60,094 nt of DNA from Acidisphaera sp. S103 (GTDB taxonomy: Bacteria > Pseudomonadota > Alphaproteobacteria > Acetobacterales > Acetobacteraceae). The translations under genes and the position numbers were made by a program. Position 1 is the first letter of the stretch. The number at the start of each line of letters is the position of its first letter. The notes under the pieces were generated by a model. That model had not been told where the DNA came from, ran no database searches, and saw only the letters and a program-made list of their open reading frames with translations. Shown piece by piece: positions 33,566 through 44,000 of this stretch. The stretch is from NCBI RefSeq assembly GCF_009765975.1, contig NZ_LMUJ01000101.1:243419-303512 (forward strand), given 5' to 3'.

Positions 33566-34111
33566 TTTTCTTCACCTGTTTAGGAAGGGGTCGGTGCCGG
33601 ATCGGAATCAGTAGACACGCTTCTTGGGAGATAGCGACCGGATCCCGTTCTGTGGCCATAGGATACTGTCGAGCCTGGAAGCCTTTGGGGTCCGCCGCCG
33701 TGATCACAGCAGTCACCGCTGTTGGAGTTAAAACCCCTGCAATCACTTAGTTCCTGTCGAAACTTTTGGCACATATACGTAAGCTGTGTCCCGATACGCC
33801 CTTCCCTCGGTACCGCTCGGACGCGGGGGTGTATCTACTGCTGACAGGGGAGGAAGGAGAGCGCAACGCCAGGCGCGGACGCCGTGTGAGAAAGTACAGC
33901 GTATCCGGCTACGACCAAAGTTAATCAAACCAGGCCTTCGGCTTACCCGGCCTTCCTATAGGCGCACTGGGTCATACAAGGGTACGTGGCCTTGGGGTCG
34001 CTGCGTGGTGCTACAATCGAATGCGCTCCTGGTGCCTGACCGGTCGTCGCTCATCCGGGAGTACGGAGGGCGATGTAGTACTGAGTGCTTCGATCGCCTG
34101 CATCGGCGAAC
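33566..34111. other. Intergenic region between divergent FixJ and response-regulator genes
   Basis: About 550 bp without a supported gene. Divergent promoters must lie here. I see no copy of the palindrome found at sites A-E and no clear operator. A short imperfect repeat, AGGCCTTCGG ... CCGGCCTTCC, lies near 33930-33955. Confidence 0.4.
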
Positions 34112-34117
34112 AGGAGG
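34112..34117 (+). promoter_or_regulatory. Ribosome binding site for a CTG-started response regulator
   Basis: A perfect AGGAGG is placed 5 nt before CTG at 34123. The homologous protein sequence (SKNKLIAIVDDDE) begins exactly with the next codon. No ATG, GTG or TTG lies at a suitable distance. Confidence 0.55.
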
Positions 34118-34122
34118 CTGGT

Positions 34123-34515
34123 CTGTCCAAGAATAAACTTATCGCGATTGTTGACGATGACGAGGGCTACCGTACGGCCTTAAGAAGTCTGCTGATGTCC
34201 CTTGGTTTCCGAGTAGGGTCGTTCGAGTCCGCGTCGGATTTTCTCTCTTCAACCAATATTCAAAATACCGCCTGCTTGATCGCCGACGTTCACATGCCCG
34301 GCATGACGGGAGTCGCGTTACACGGGCATCTGCTAACATCGGGTTACGCCATTCCGACAATCTTGATTACGGCGTACCCGGACGCTGACATTCGCACTCG
34401 TGCACTGACCGCCGGGGCCATCTGCTACTTAAGTAAGACATCGACCGAGGATGTTCTTCTCGGTTGTATTGCCTCGGCCCTGCGTCAAAGCGGTCAAGCT
34501 GAAGGCGGTCTATGA
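34123..34515 (+). CDS. Single-domain response regulator (receiver only), probable CTG start
   Basis: The 130-residue receiver domain has acids DDD at 11-13, phosphoacceptor Asp55 in LIADVHMPGMTG, a Thr in LITAYPD and Lys in YLSKTS. It has no output domain, so it works as a shuttle or feedback receiver, probably for the kinase encoded 67 bp downstream. The start is assigned to CTG at 34123 because of a perfect AGGAGG 5 nt upstream. A longer frame from an ATG at 34021 adds about 34 residues with no family similarity. Confidence 0.8.
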   Translation: MSKNKLIAIVDDDEGYRTALRSLLMSLGFRVGSFESASDFLSSTNIQNTACLIADVHMPGMTGVALHGHLLTSGYAIPTILITAYPDADIRTRALTAGAICYLSKTSTEDVLLGCIASALRQSGQAEGGL

Positions 34516-34582
34516 CCGATCGTGGAGCGTGCTCATGCATCACGCCCATGGCTGCCACCGATCCAACCCAGGAGCTCGCCAG

Positions 34583-37500
34583 ATGAACGCGACGACATGG
34601 TCCGTCAGTGATGAGGCGAGCAACCTCGAAGTCGTGTGGGAGGATCGCGAACGGGTTTTCTGCAGAAAACATCCATATGCCGACGTAGACACGCAGAATT
34701 GTCTGGTGGTGCTGCCCACCGCGGAGCGTCCCACCCCCGCGGCCCTTAAGCGTCTCTCAAATGAATACGAGCTGAGAGACGTTCTCGACAGCGCATGGGC
34801 ATTGCGACCCTTGGAACTCCTGCGCGAGGGCAGCCGGACGATGCTGGTGCTCGAGTTTCCCGGGGGAGAGCGGCTCGACCGTCTCATCGGGCCCTTTATG
34901 AACATCGACCTGTTCCTGCGGCTCGCCGTCGCCCTGTCGTCGGCACTTGGTCGCCTTCACGCACATGGCGTTATCCACAAGGACATCAAACCGGCCAATG
35001 TGGTCGTCGATCCCGCGAAGGCACAAGCCTGGCTCACGGGCTTTGGCATCGCATCTCGCCTCCCGCGTGAGCGGCAGTCGCCCGACCCCCCCGAATATAT
35101 CGCCGGAACGCTCGCCTATATGGCGCCAGAACAGACTGGACGCATGAACCGCTCAATCGACTCTCGCACGGATCTCTATTCGCTTGGCGTCACGCTATAC
35201 GAGATGCTCACCGGCGAACTTCCGTTCAACGCTTCCGACCCCATGGATTGGATTCACTGCCACATTGCACGACAGCCGACGCCGCCCAACGATGTTCCGG
35301 TCGCCATCTCTGCGATTGTGTTGAAGTTGCTCGCCAAGACCGCCGAGGAGCGCTACCAGACTGCTGCCGGTGCCGAGAGTGATCTCCGTCGATGCCTGGC
35401 CGAATGGGAAACGAGTGGACGAATAGACGATTTTCGGCCCGGCGGTGACGATACGCCGGACCGGCTGATGATCCCGGAGAAACTGTATGGGCGGGATCGC
35501 GAGATCAATGTTCTTCTGACCGCTTTCGACCGCATCGTAGCCGGCGGCAGTCCGGAGTTGGTGCTGGTTTCTGGGTACTCCGGCATTGGCAAGTCAGCGC
35601 TGGTCAATGAACTTCACAAATCGCTAGTGCCGCCACGCGGACTGTTCGCTTCGGGAAAGTTCGATCAGTACAAGCGCGACATTCCTTACGCCACCCTGGC
35701 ACAGGCCTTTCAAAGCCTCATACGTCCGCTCCTGAGCAAAAGTGAAGCGGAGCTGAGCAAATGGCGTGACGCGTTGAGCGACGCTCTGGGCCCGAATGGT
35801 CAACTGATTGTTGATCTCGTGCCCGAATTGAAACACATCGTCGGCGAACAGCAGCCTGTTCCGGAACTTCCACCCCAAGATGCGCAAGGACGTTTCCAAT
35901 TGGTGTTCGGGCGCTTCATTGGCGTCTTTGCGCGACCCGAGCATCCCCTCGCCATATTCCTTGATGACCTGCAATGGTTAGATGCAGCCACGCTCGACCT
36001 ATTGGAAGATCTGTTAACTCGATCCGACATGCGGCACTTGCTGCTGATCGGGGCTTATCGGGACAACGAAGTCAATCTTGCCCACCCACTGATGCGCAAG
36101 CTCGAAACAATCCGCCAAACGGGTGCGCTGCTGCGGGACGTTGTCCTAGCCCCGTTGGCCCGTGACGATCTCGGACAACTGCTCGTCGACGCTCTTCATT
36201 GTCAAGCCGCACTTGCCGAACCGCTCGCGCAGCTCATCCACGAGAAGACCAGTGGCAATCCGTTTTTCGCCATCCAGTTCTTGTCGACCCTTGCTGACGA
36301 AGCCCTGCTGTCTTTCGACTACGACGGTGCACGTTGGTTCTGGGATCTCAATCGCATTCACGCCAAAGGTTACACCGAAAATGTAGTTGACCTCATGGTG
36401 GGCAAGTTGCACCGCCTGCCGGTCGGAACGCAGAAGGCGCTGCAGGAGCTCGCCTGTACCGGCAATAGCGCGGAATTTGAGCTGCTACGGATGATCTATG
36501 AGGGTTCGGATGAAAACATGCACGCCCAGCTGTGGGAGGCTGTTCGGGCAGGCCTTATTTTCCGTTCCGAAGTTTCCTACACCTTCTTACACGACCGCGT
36601 TCAGGAAGCGGCTTATTCGTTGATTCCAAGGGAACAACGTGCCTCAGCGCACCTTAGGATCGGAACTCTTCTCGCCACGCACACGCCATTGCACAAGCAG
36701 GAAGAGGCAGTCTTCGAGATCGTCAATCAGCTAAATCGCGGCTCTCACCTCATCACCTCAGTGAAAGAGCGTGAGCGGGTGGCGGGGTTGAATCTCATCG
36801 CGGGGAAGCGTGCGAAAGCCTCGACAGCTTATGCTTCAGCGCTGAAATACCTGGAAGCCGGGCGGCTAATGCTGACTGAAAAAAGCTGGGACCAAAACTA
36901 CGAGATCATTTTCTCGGTCGAGTACTTTACAGCCGAGTGCGAGTTGCTGACCGCCGACTTGGTAGCGGCGGACAGTCGGCTTTCCATGTTATCGCAACGT
37001 ACCAAAAACCGCCACGACTTTGCCACTGTTACGCGCCTGCGACTGACGCTTTACACAACGTTGGATCAGAGTGATCGGGGCGTAGATGTATTCCTGGACT
37101 ATCTTGGACGCGAGGGCACTCATTGGTCGGCTCACCCGACCCGCGATGAAGTTCAGCGCGAGTACGATCGAATCTGGTCTTGGATAGGAAGTCGACAGAT
37201 TGAGGATCTGGTAGACTTACCCCTCATGACGAACCCGGAGGTCCTGGACGCTCTGAACGTATTCACCGAGATCGTAACACCTGCATTATTTATTGACGAA
37301 AACTTATCGTCTCTCGTCATCTGTCGTATGCTGAACCTTAGTCTTGAATATGGCAACGGCGACGGTTCGTGCTTTGCCTATGTATGGTTTGCCATTATTG
37401 CCGGCCCTCGTTTCGGCAATTACAAAGACGGCTTTCGAATTGGTCAGCTTGGCTATGAACTGGTCGAGAAACGCGGCCTGACCCGTTACCAGGCTCGAAC

Positions 37501-40108
37501 CTACATGTCCTTTGGCAATATCGTCATGCCTTGGGCAAGACATGCTTTAGAGGGACGCGACCTAGTGCGCCGAGCGTTCGATGCCGCCTATCGAGCTGGC
37601 GACCTTACATTTGCCGCCTATAGCTGGGATGAGTTGATCACCAACCTACTTATGGCAGGAGATCACCTTGCGGAAGTACAATTAGAAACAGAAAATGGTC
37701 TGGCGTTTGCGGAAAAGGCACGGTTCGGGCTTGTAGTCGACCTTGTCAAGGCGCAAGCCGGGCTGGTCCGAACCCTCCGTGGCTTGACCAGCAGCTTCGG
37801 CTGCTTCGATGACGGGGTCTTTAACGAGGTTGACTTCGAGCGGCACCTTGCGGACAACCCAGCTTTGGCACTGGGAGAATTCTTTTACTGGGCACGAAAA
37901 ATCCAGGGACGCTTTTTTGCCGGCGACTGGGCATCGGCCGTTGAAGCGTCTGTACGGGCGCAGCAGCTACTTTGGACGTCTCCGTCACAACTCGAAACGG
38001 CTGAATTTCGCTTCTACGGCGCACTTTCTCATGCGGCGTCCTGGAATTCCGCACCTCATGATCAGAGGCCACGGCATTTCGAGGCGTTGAAAGCTCATCA
38101 CAGTCAGCTGGAAGTTTGGTCCACGCACTGCCCAGAAAATTTTCGGAACCGGGCAGCGTTAGTTGGTGCGGAGATTGCGCGAATAGAAGGCCGCCTGGTC
38201 GACGCCGAGCATCTGTACGAGGAGGCGATTCGCTCAGCGCACACGAATGGCTTCGTCCACAACGAGGCAGTCGCGAACGAAGTCGCTGCGCGTTTCTACT
38301 CGGCACGAGGGTTCGAGAAGATCGCTCAAGTCTATCTTCAGGACGCCAGATATTGCTACGCCGCCTGGGGCGCGGACGCGAAAGTGCTGCAACTCGATCG
38401 GTTATACCTTCACCTACAGAGAAAAGATTTGGTAGCCGGTCCGACGAGCACGATTGGGGCATCTGTCGAACAGCTGGATCTGGCAACGGTGATCGGGGTC
38501 TCGCAGTCCGTGGCGGGTGAGATCGTCCTGGAAAAGCTGATCGATGCGCTCATGCGCACTGCAATCGAGTACGCGGGTGCTGAAAGAGGCTTGTTGATTC
38601 TTGCGCAGAGTGACGCGTATCGAATAGAGGCGGAAGCCGTCACAATTAGTGACACGGTGACGGTGAGCCTACGGCAACTGGACATAACCTCAGCGGAAAT
38701 GCCAGAGTCCGTCTTTCACTATGTGCTGCGCACAAAAGAGAGTGTGCTTCTGCATGATGCATCGGCTTCCCACCCCTTCTCTGCCGACGAGTATATCACT
38801 CGGCATCGCGGGCGTTCGATTCTTTGTCTGCCACTCCTCAAGCAGGCGGGACTCCTGGGTATGCTTTACCTTGAAAACAATTTGACCTCTCACGTCTTCA
38901 CCTCCGGCCGTATTGCCATACTCAAACTGCTTGCTTCAGAGGCTGCGATTTCGCTGGAGAACACGCGTCTTTATCGCACTCTTCAGGAACGAGAGGCAAA
39001 AGCATGGCAACTCGTGAATACCGCCCTCGACGCAGTCTTGAGCATCGATGAGGCGGGGCGGATCACGGAATGGAACGCCCAGGCGGAATCAATGTTCGGC
39101 TGGCGGCGGGACGAGGCAATAAGCGGGCTTATCGCAGAAATGCTGATCCCCACACAATATCGACTAGCTTACGTCGAAGGTTTGCGCCGGTTCGTAACCT
39201 CTGGAGACTGGCCTTTCCCGAACCAGCGAATTGAGATAACTGCGGTCAGACGTGACGGCAGCGAATTTCCGGTCGAGTTGTCTGTCGCACCGTACCGGAT
39301 TGGTGGAGCGTGGGCGGTTAGCGCCTTCGTCCGGGACATAACGGAGCAAAAACGCGCCGAGGCGGCCTCACATCGATATCGCGAGGTCGAACTCGAATTG
39401 GCTCATGCGAACAGGGTTGCCACGGTCGGACATCTGTCGGCGTCGATTGCCCATGAGGTTACCCAACCAATTGCCGCGGCGGCTACCAATGCTCAGGCCG
39501 CAATGCGCTGGTTAGCGGCCGCGCCGCCAGATCTGGACGAAGTGCGCCAGGCACTGCGGCGAATCATATCGAATTCAAACCGAGCGGGCGATGTCATCGG
39601 GCGCATCCGTGCCTTTATCAGGAAGGCGCCTCCACTAAAGGATGGCTTGGATATCAACGGGGCTGTCGATGAGGTTGTCGCTCTCACTTTAAGCGAGGCA
39701 ACTAAAAATGGCATCTCTGTGAAGACCGACTTCACGGAAGACCTGCCGCTCGTGCAAGGAGATCGAGTCCAACTGCAACAAGTAATCCTTAATCTGATCA
39801 TAAATGCTGTCGAGGCAATGAGCGGTCACAGGAAGGGGCTGCGCGAACTGAAGATCAGCACCAGTCAGACGGGGTCCAAGGGCGTTTCCGTCGCGGTGCG
39901 GGATTCAGGCCCAGGTCTGGCTCCGGCGAGTCTGGAGCGTATTTTCGCGGCCTTTTACACCACCAAACCTGGCGGCTTGGGGATGGGACTCTCGATTTGC
40001 CGTTCAATCATTGAGGCCCATGAGGGTCAATTATGGGCGGCAACGGACGAGCCCTGCGGCACCATTTTTACGTTCACTTTGCCTGCTCAGGCGGGTGCCG
40101 GCGCTTGA
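34583..40108 (+). CDS. Pseudokinase/AAA-type ATPase/GAF/PAS/sensor histidine kinase fusion
   Basis: This is an 1841-residue cytoplasmic multidomain sensor. Residues 1-290 form a Ser/Thr-kinase-like domain with IHKDIKPANV around 131, but the DFG motif reads GFG (LTGFGIAS, about 152) and no glycine loop or VAIK lysine is visible. The STAND-type ATPase follows with Walker A SGYSGIGKSAL (about 331) and DDLQWLD. A long helical region spans 650-1290. The GAF domain (about 1300-1465) and a PAS domain (about 1475-1590, with ITEWNAQAESMFGW) follow. HisKA carries His1624 in SIAHEVTQP, and the HATPase has NLIINAVEAM and a GGLGMGLSI box. ATG at 34583 has AGGAG 8 nt upstream. It should phosphorylate the upstream receiver or a FixJ protein. 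Confidence 0.93.
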   Translation: MNATTWSVSDEASNLEVVWEDRERVFCRKHPYADVDTQNCLVVLPTAERPTPAALKRLSNEYELRDVLDSAWALRPLELLREGSRTMLVLEFPGGERLDRLIGPFMNIDLFLRLAVALSSALGRLHAHGVIHKDIKPANVVVDPAKAQAWLTGFGIASRLPRERQSPDPPEYIAGTLAYMAPEQTGRMNRSIDSRTDLYSLGVTLYEMLTGELPFNASDPMDWIHCHIARQPTPPNDVPVAISAIVLKLLAKTAEERYQTAAGAESDLRRCLAEWETSGRIDDFRPGGDDTPDRLMIPEKLYGRDREINVLLTAFDRIVAGGSPELVLVSGYSGIGKSALVNELHKSLVPPRGLFASGKFDQYKRDIPYATLAQAFQSLIRPLLSKSEAELSKWRDALSDALGPNGQLIVDLVPELKHIVGEQQPVPELPPQDAQGRFQLVFGRFIGVFARPEHPLAIFLDDLQWLDAATLDLLEDLLTRSDMRHLLLIGAYRDNEVNLAHPLMRKLETIRQTGALLRDVVLAPLARDDLGQLLVDALHCQAALAEPLAQLIHEKTSGNPFFAIQFLSTLADEALLSFDYDGARWFWDLNRIHAKGYTENVVDLMVGKLHRLPVGTQKALQELACTGNSAEFELLRMIYEGSDENMHAQLWEAVRAGLIFRSEVSYTFLHDRVQEAAYSLIPREQRASAHLRIGTLLATHTPLHKQEEAVFEIVNQLNRGSHLITSVKERERVAGLNLIAGKRAKASTAYASALKYLEAGRLMLTEKSWDQNYEIIFSVEYFTAECELLTADLVAADSRLSMLSQRTKNRHDFATVTRLRLTLYTTLDQSDRGVDVFLDYLGREGTHWSAHPTRDEVQREYDRIWSWIGSRQIEDLVDLPLMTNPEVLDALNVFTEIVTPALFIDENLSSLVICRMLNLSLEYGNGDGSCFAYVWFAIIAGPRFGNYKDGFRIGQLGYELVEKRGLTRYQARTYMSFGNIVMPWARHALEGRDLVRRAFDAAYRAGDLTFAAYSWDELITNLLMAGDHLAEVQLETENGLAFAEKARFGLVVDLVKAQAGLVRTLRGLTSSFGCFDDGVFNEVDFERHLADNPALALGEFFYWARKIQGRFFAGDWASAVEASVRAQQLLWTSPSQLETAEFRFYGALSHAASWNSAPHDQRPRHFEALKAHHSQLEVWSTHCPENFRNRAALVGAEIARIEGRLVDAEHLYEEAIRSAHTNGFVHNEAVANEVAARFYSARGFEKIAQVYLQDARYCYAAWGADAKVLQLDRLYLHLQRKDLVAGPTSTIGASVEQLDLATVIGVSQSVAGEIVLEKLIDALMRTAIEYAGAERGLLILAQSDAYRIEAEAVTISDTVTVSLRQLDITSAEMPESVFHYVLRTKESVLLHDASASHPFSADEYITRHRGRSILCLPLLKQAGLLGMLYLENNLTSHVFTSGRIAILKLLASEAAISLENTRLYRTLQEREAKAWQLVNTALDAVLSIDEAGRITEWNAQAESMFGWRRDEAISGLIAEMLIPTQYRLAYVEGLRRFVTSGDWPFPNQRIEITAVRRDGSEFPVELSVAPYRIGGAWAVSAFVRDITEQKRAEAASHRYREVELELAHANRVATVGHLSASIAHEVTQPIAAAATNAQAAMRWLAAAPPDLDEVRQALRRIISNSNRAGDVIGRIRAFIRKAPPLKDGLDINGAVDEVVALTLSEATKNGISVKTDFTEDLPLVQGDRVQLQQVILNLIINAVEAMSGHRKGLRELKISTSQTGSKGVSVAVRDSGPGLAPASLERIFAAFYTTKPGGLGMGLSICRSIIEAHEGQLWAATDEPCGTIFTFTLPAQAGAGA

Positions 40109-40475
40109 TTGGCCCTCGCCAGCGATTGCCGTCGTGGCGGTAGCTCTCGGCAGGGGCCGGTTTGCGAGCAGCACGTCGTGTGTTGGTAGTTCGATATCCG
40201 CGCGCCGGCCAGAAGCGGCCAGCCATACCAGATGAACCGTTCTGATTGGCTGATCGGACCAGGGTCGCCCACCTCAACTATGATCGGCTTGGAGAGATCG
40301 TCCGACGTACCTCTGCTGCTGACACCGCCACGATTCATACCAAAAATGCATAACCTTCAAAGAATTGAGCATTATTCTGGAACACGATCGTGATCTATGG
40401 TCTGTCGTGATGCATGGAGCCAATGCGGGAACGTTACAAATACGCACATCGTCGATGGTGGCCAACCGCGTCACC
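40109..40475. other. Non-coding interval after the hybrid kinase
   Basis: About 370 bp with no supported gene or strong terminator. It ends where the duplicated upstream module of the giant Hint gene begins. Confidence 0.4.
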
Positions 40476-41072
40476 TAAAGAATGAGGAAGAACAAGTGTC
40501 TGGCGCCATGATATGCGGAGACTCTGATATGATGGTCTCTGTTCGGCCTTGCTGCACGTATTTGATGTGCAGTGCGTCACGTACCGGCAGCACTTTGCTC
40601 GTAACGTTGGAAGCCGCCAACCTGGCCGGCCGTCCCGTCGCGTATTTCGACGTTCACAAACACAATGAAGACGTCTGGTGTGCGACCTCTACGTCAGTCG
40701 CCAAGCCGGACCGCAGCTCGGTGACCAGCTTCACCCGCCACACTAATTTCGGCACCGGATCACCCTTGTCGCGTAAACCTGAAACCTATGTAAACCGGAA
40801 CAAATCCCGCCGGTTTGCATGCTCTGGTTCCCAACGGCGATCTCGATCACCTCCCTCTCGATCGGTGACATCATTGTTGCCTGGGGCCTGCCCGGATCGG
40901 AAATGAATTCCGATAACAAACTAAAGACGATGCCATCGGCCGGACCTCTGGGGACTGGCGTAGCGAACAGGGGCCTGAGATGCCGACATTCAGTTGGACT
41001 GCCACGTCCGGTGGTGATTGGAACACGCCGGCTGACTGGAATGTAGGCAGTGTCCCGAGCGGCACCACCGAT
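40476..41072 (+). repeat. Upstream module of the Hint gene, copy 1 of a 0.6-kb direct repeat
   Basis: It starts TAAAGAATGAGGAAGAAC and runs through the promoter/leader into the first 31 codons of the Hint gene, ending near CACCGAT. The same order of sequence recurs at 50878-51471, roughly 80 percent identical by eye with a few small indels. An open frame of 169 codons in this copy is not preserved in the other, so the module is probably a non-coding leader. Confidence 0.8.
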
Positions 41073-44000
41073 GCCGTGTTTTTCACCGATCCGGGTGCTT
41101 ACACCGTTGATATTTCGTACGGCGAGGCCTTTTCGGTCGATTCAATGACCCTGGATGCGGCTGGCGTGACGCTGGACATCCACGGCGCGCTGACCGTGGG
41201 GGGCGTAAACCATACGCTGACTCTGGATGCGGGCACGCTGGAATTGGATCGCAACGGGACCATCATCGCCGGCACCATCGCCGCTGCGGGCGGAACCCTG
41301 TTTGCGAACGGTGGCACGCTGGAGGGCGTAACGTATGAGGGCACGCTCGATCTGAGCGCCACCTACTCTGATCTGCATATTACTGATGGCATCACTCTGA
41401 CCGGGACGAACGGCACCGGCCAGGGAGCGATCAACCTGACCGGATATGAAGTGGCGCTTTATATTGACAACACGACCACACTCAACAACGCAACGATCTA
41501 CTTTGGCACCAACAGTTATCCTGCCACCTCCTCGATTTCCGTGAATGACCCCAACGCCACCGGGAACCAGTTGACGCTGGGAAGCAACCTCACGCTCTCG
41601 CAGGTAGGGGCCTATGCCAGCCTGTATGGCGACAGCAGTCCTGGAGATGGTATTGTCAACGACGGCACCATCGACGCGAGCGTCAGCGGTGGCCAGTTCA
41701 CCGTCGCCGGCAACTTCAGCAACGCCGGCAGCATTGCTGTCTCTGGCGGCGACAGCTTTATCATAAACAACACGACGTTCACCAATACGGGCACATTGAC
41801 GGAGACCGGTGGCTCCACGGTCACGCTGAACACAGACTGGACCAATGCGGGCCACATCAGCGAGACGGATTCCACGCTGAACCTCGGGGGCACCTTCACA
41901 ACCGCGGCGCTGGATACGATTGGGGCTTCCGGCGGCGAGATCGACATCACCGGCACGCTGATCAACACCGGCGCGACGCTGGACGTCGGCCCCGGCAGCG
42001 CGCTTGGTACCGTGACGCTGAGCGGCACCATCGTCGGCGGCGTCATCCACGACGCAGGCAGCGGTCTGCTGGGGAACTTCGGCACGCTGGAGGGGGTAAC
42101 GTATGAGGGCACGCTCGACCTCAGCTCCAGCAGCGGTGCCGCGGTGCAGATTGTCAACGGTATCACGCTGACCGGGGTGGGCGGAACAGGGTCCGGAACG
42201 GTCAATCTGACCGGACATTACAGTAGCTTCACCATCGACAACACGACCACGCTCAACAACGCAACGATCGACATCGGCAATAACGAATCCGGTGTCTATA
42301 GTATTCTCGAGATTCAAGATACTTCTGGCACTGGCGCGGTGCTGACTTTGGGTAAAACACTTGCGCTCGTGCAGGTTGGAAGCGCGATTCTGGCAACCTA
42401 CAACAACGATCCTGGGGACGGAATCGTCAACCAGGGCACCATCAGCGCTGGCGTCGAAGGTGGTAACTTCGCCATCCAAGGCGAGAGTTTCACCAATCAG
42501 GGCAGTATCGCTGTCTCAGACGGCGATACGCTCACCATCGGTTCGACGACCTGGACCAACACCGGCAGCATCAGCGAAACGGATTCCACGCTGAATCTCG
42601 GTGGCCTCTTCGCCGCCGCGGCTCTGAACAAGGTCAGCGCTTCGGGCGGTGCGATCAACATCATCGGCACGCTGATCAATACCGGTGCGACATTGGATGT
42701 CGGCCCCGGCAGTCCGCTTGGCACGGTGACAGTAAGCGGTGGCACGATTGTCGGCGGCGTCATTCACGACGCGGGCAGCGGTCTTGTATCCAACAACGGC
42801 ACACTGGAAGGCGTGACGTATGAGGGAGCGCTCGGCCTGACCGCACAAAGTGCGTATTGGACGATCGTCAACGGCATCACCTTGACCGGCACGGGCGGCA
42901 CAGGTGCCGGCACGGTTAACCTGACCGGTATCGGCGCTCAGCTCTATATTGACAATACAACGACGCTCAACAACGCGACGATCGATATCGGCAGCAGCAG
43001 CAACTCCTACCTTTACAGTGACGACACCACCGGCACCGGGGCGGTGCTGACGTTCGGCAGCACGCTCACGCTCACGCAGGCCGGAGCGCTCGCCAGCCTG
43101 GTCACTTACAACAACTTCACCGGCGACGGCATCGTTAACGATGGCACCATCGATGCCGGCTTCAGCGGCGGCCAGTTCACCGTCTCCGGCAACAGCTTCA
43201 CCAACAATGGCAGCATCATCGTCTCTGGCGGCGATACGTTCATTATCCAATCAACTACATTAACCAACGCTTCCGGCGCCACGCTGACGGGGGGCAGCTA
43301 CGAGGTGGACGCCAACTCCACCCTGCAACTCATCAATAACGAATTGGTCGTCACCGACGATGCGGACATCATTCTCAGCGGCACCGCGTCGGTCATCGAT
43401 GCCTACGACACCACCACCAGTACCTATATCACGCTGGATGCCAAGCTGACCACGATTGGCACGACGGGTACATTGGCCCTGCTGGATGGGCGCGCTTTCA
43501 CTACCGCGTCCACCTTCACCAACAAGGGCCTGCTCAACCTCGGCGGCGCGGTCTTCGGCTCCGGCGCGTTTGGTAACGCCAGCGGCGCCAAGATCATCGG
43601 ATTCGGCACGATCAACGCCGCGCTGACCAACACGGGTTCGATGGAGGCCGACGGCGGCCTGCTGAAGCTCGCCAGCACGGTCGCCGGAACCGGCGGCTTC
43701 ACCGTTGATGCCGGCGCCACGTTGGAATTCGCCAAGTCGCCGGCGAGCGGCCAGGCCATCACCTTCAACGGCCTCGATGCGACGCTGAGGATCGACACAC
43801 CGGCCAGTTTCGCTGGTACGGTCGCCGCTTTCTCCCCAGGCGACACGATCGACCTCGCCGGCATCACCACGGCCACCGGCGCGGTGATCAGCGGCAATAC
43901 CCTGACGGTTAGCCTCAGCGGCGGCAGCACGCTGACCTACGCGGTCAGCACGCCTTATGCCGGCGATCATCTCAAGGTCGCCAGCGACGGCAACGGCGGC

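Noticed and set aside
40430-40475. CATCGTCGATGGTGG near 40450 as a sixth shared promoter
   Set aside because: It has CGAT elements but not the palindrome, the linker or a -10-like box in register.
40397-40906. 169-codon frame in the leader of the Hint gene
   Set aside because: The matching frame is not preserved in the second copy of the leader, and composition is not protein-like.
41142-42479. Long minus-strand frames inside the Hint gene (also near 43260-43970, 44763-45515 and 47583-48269)
   Set aside because: They are shadows of the repeat-rich coding strand. Their own repeats mirror the 360-bp period and no ribosome binding site is present.
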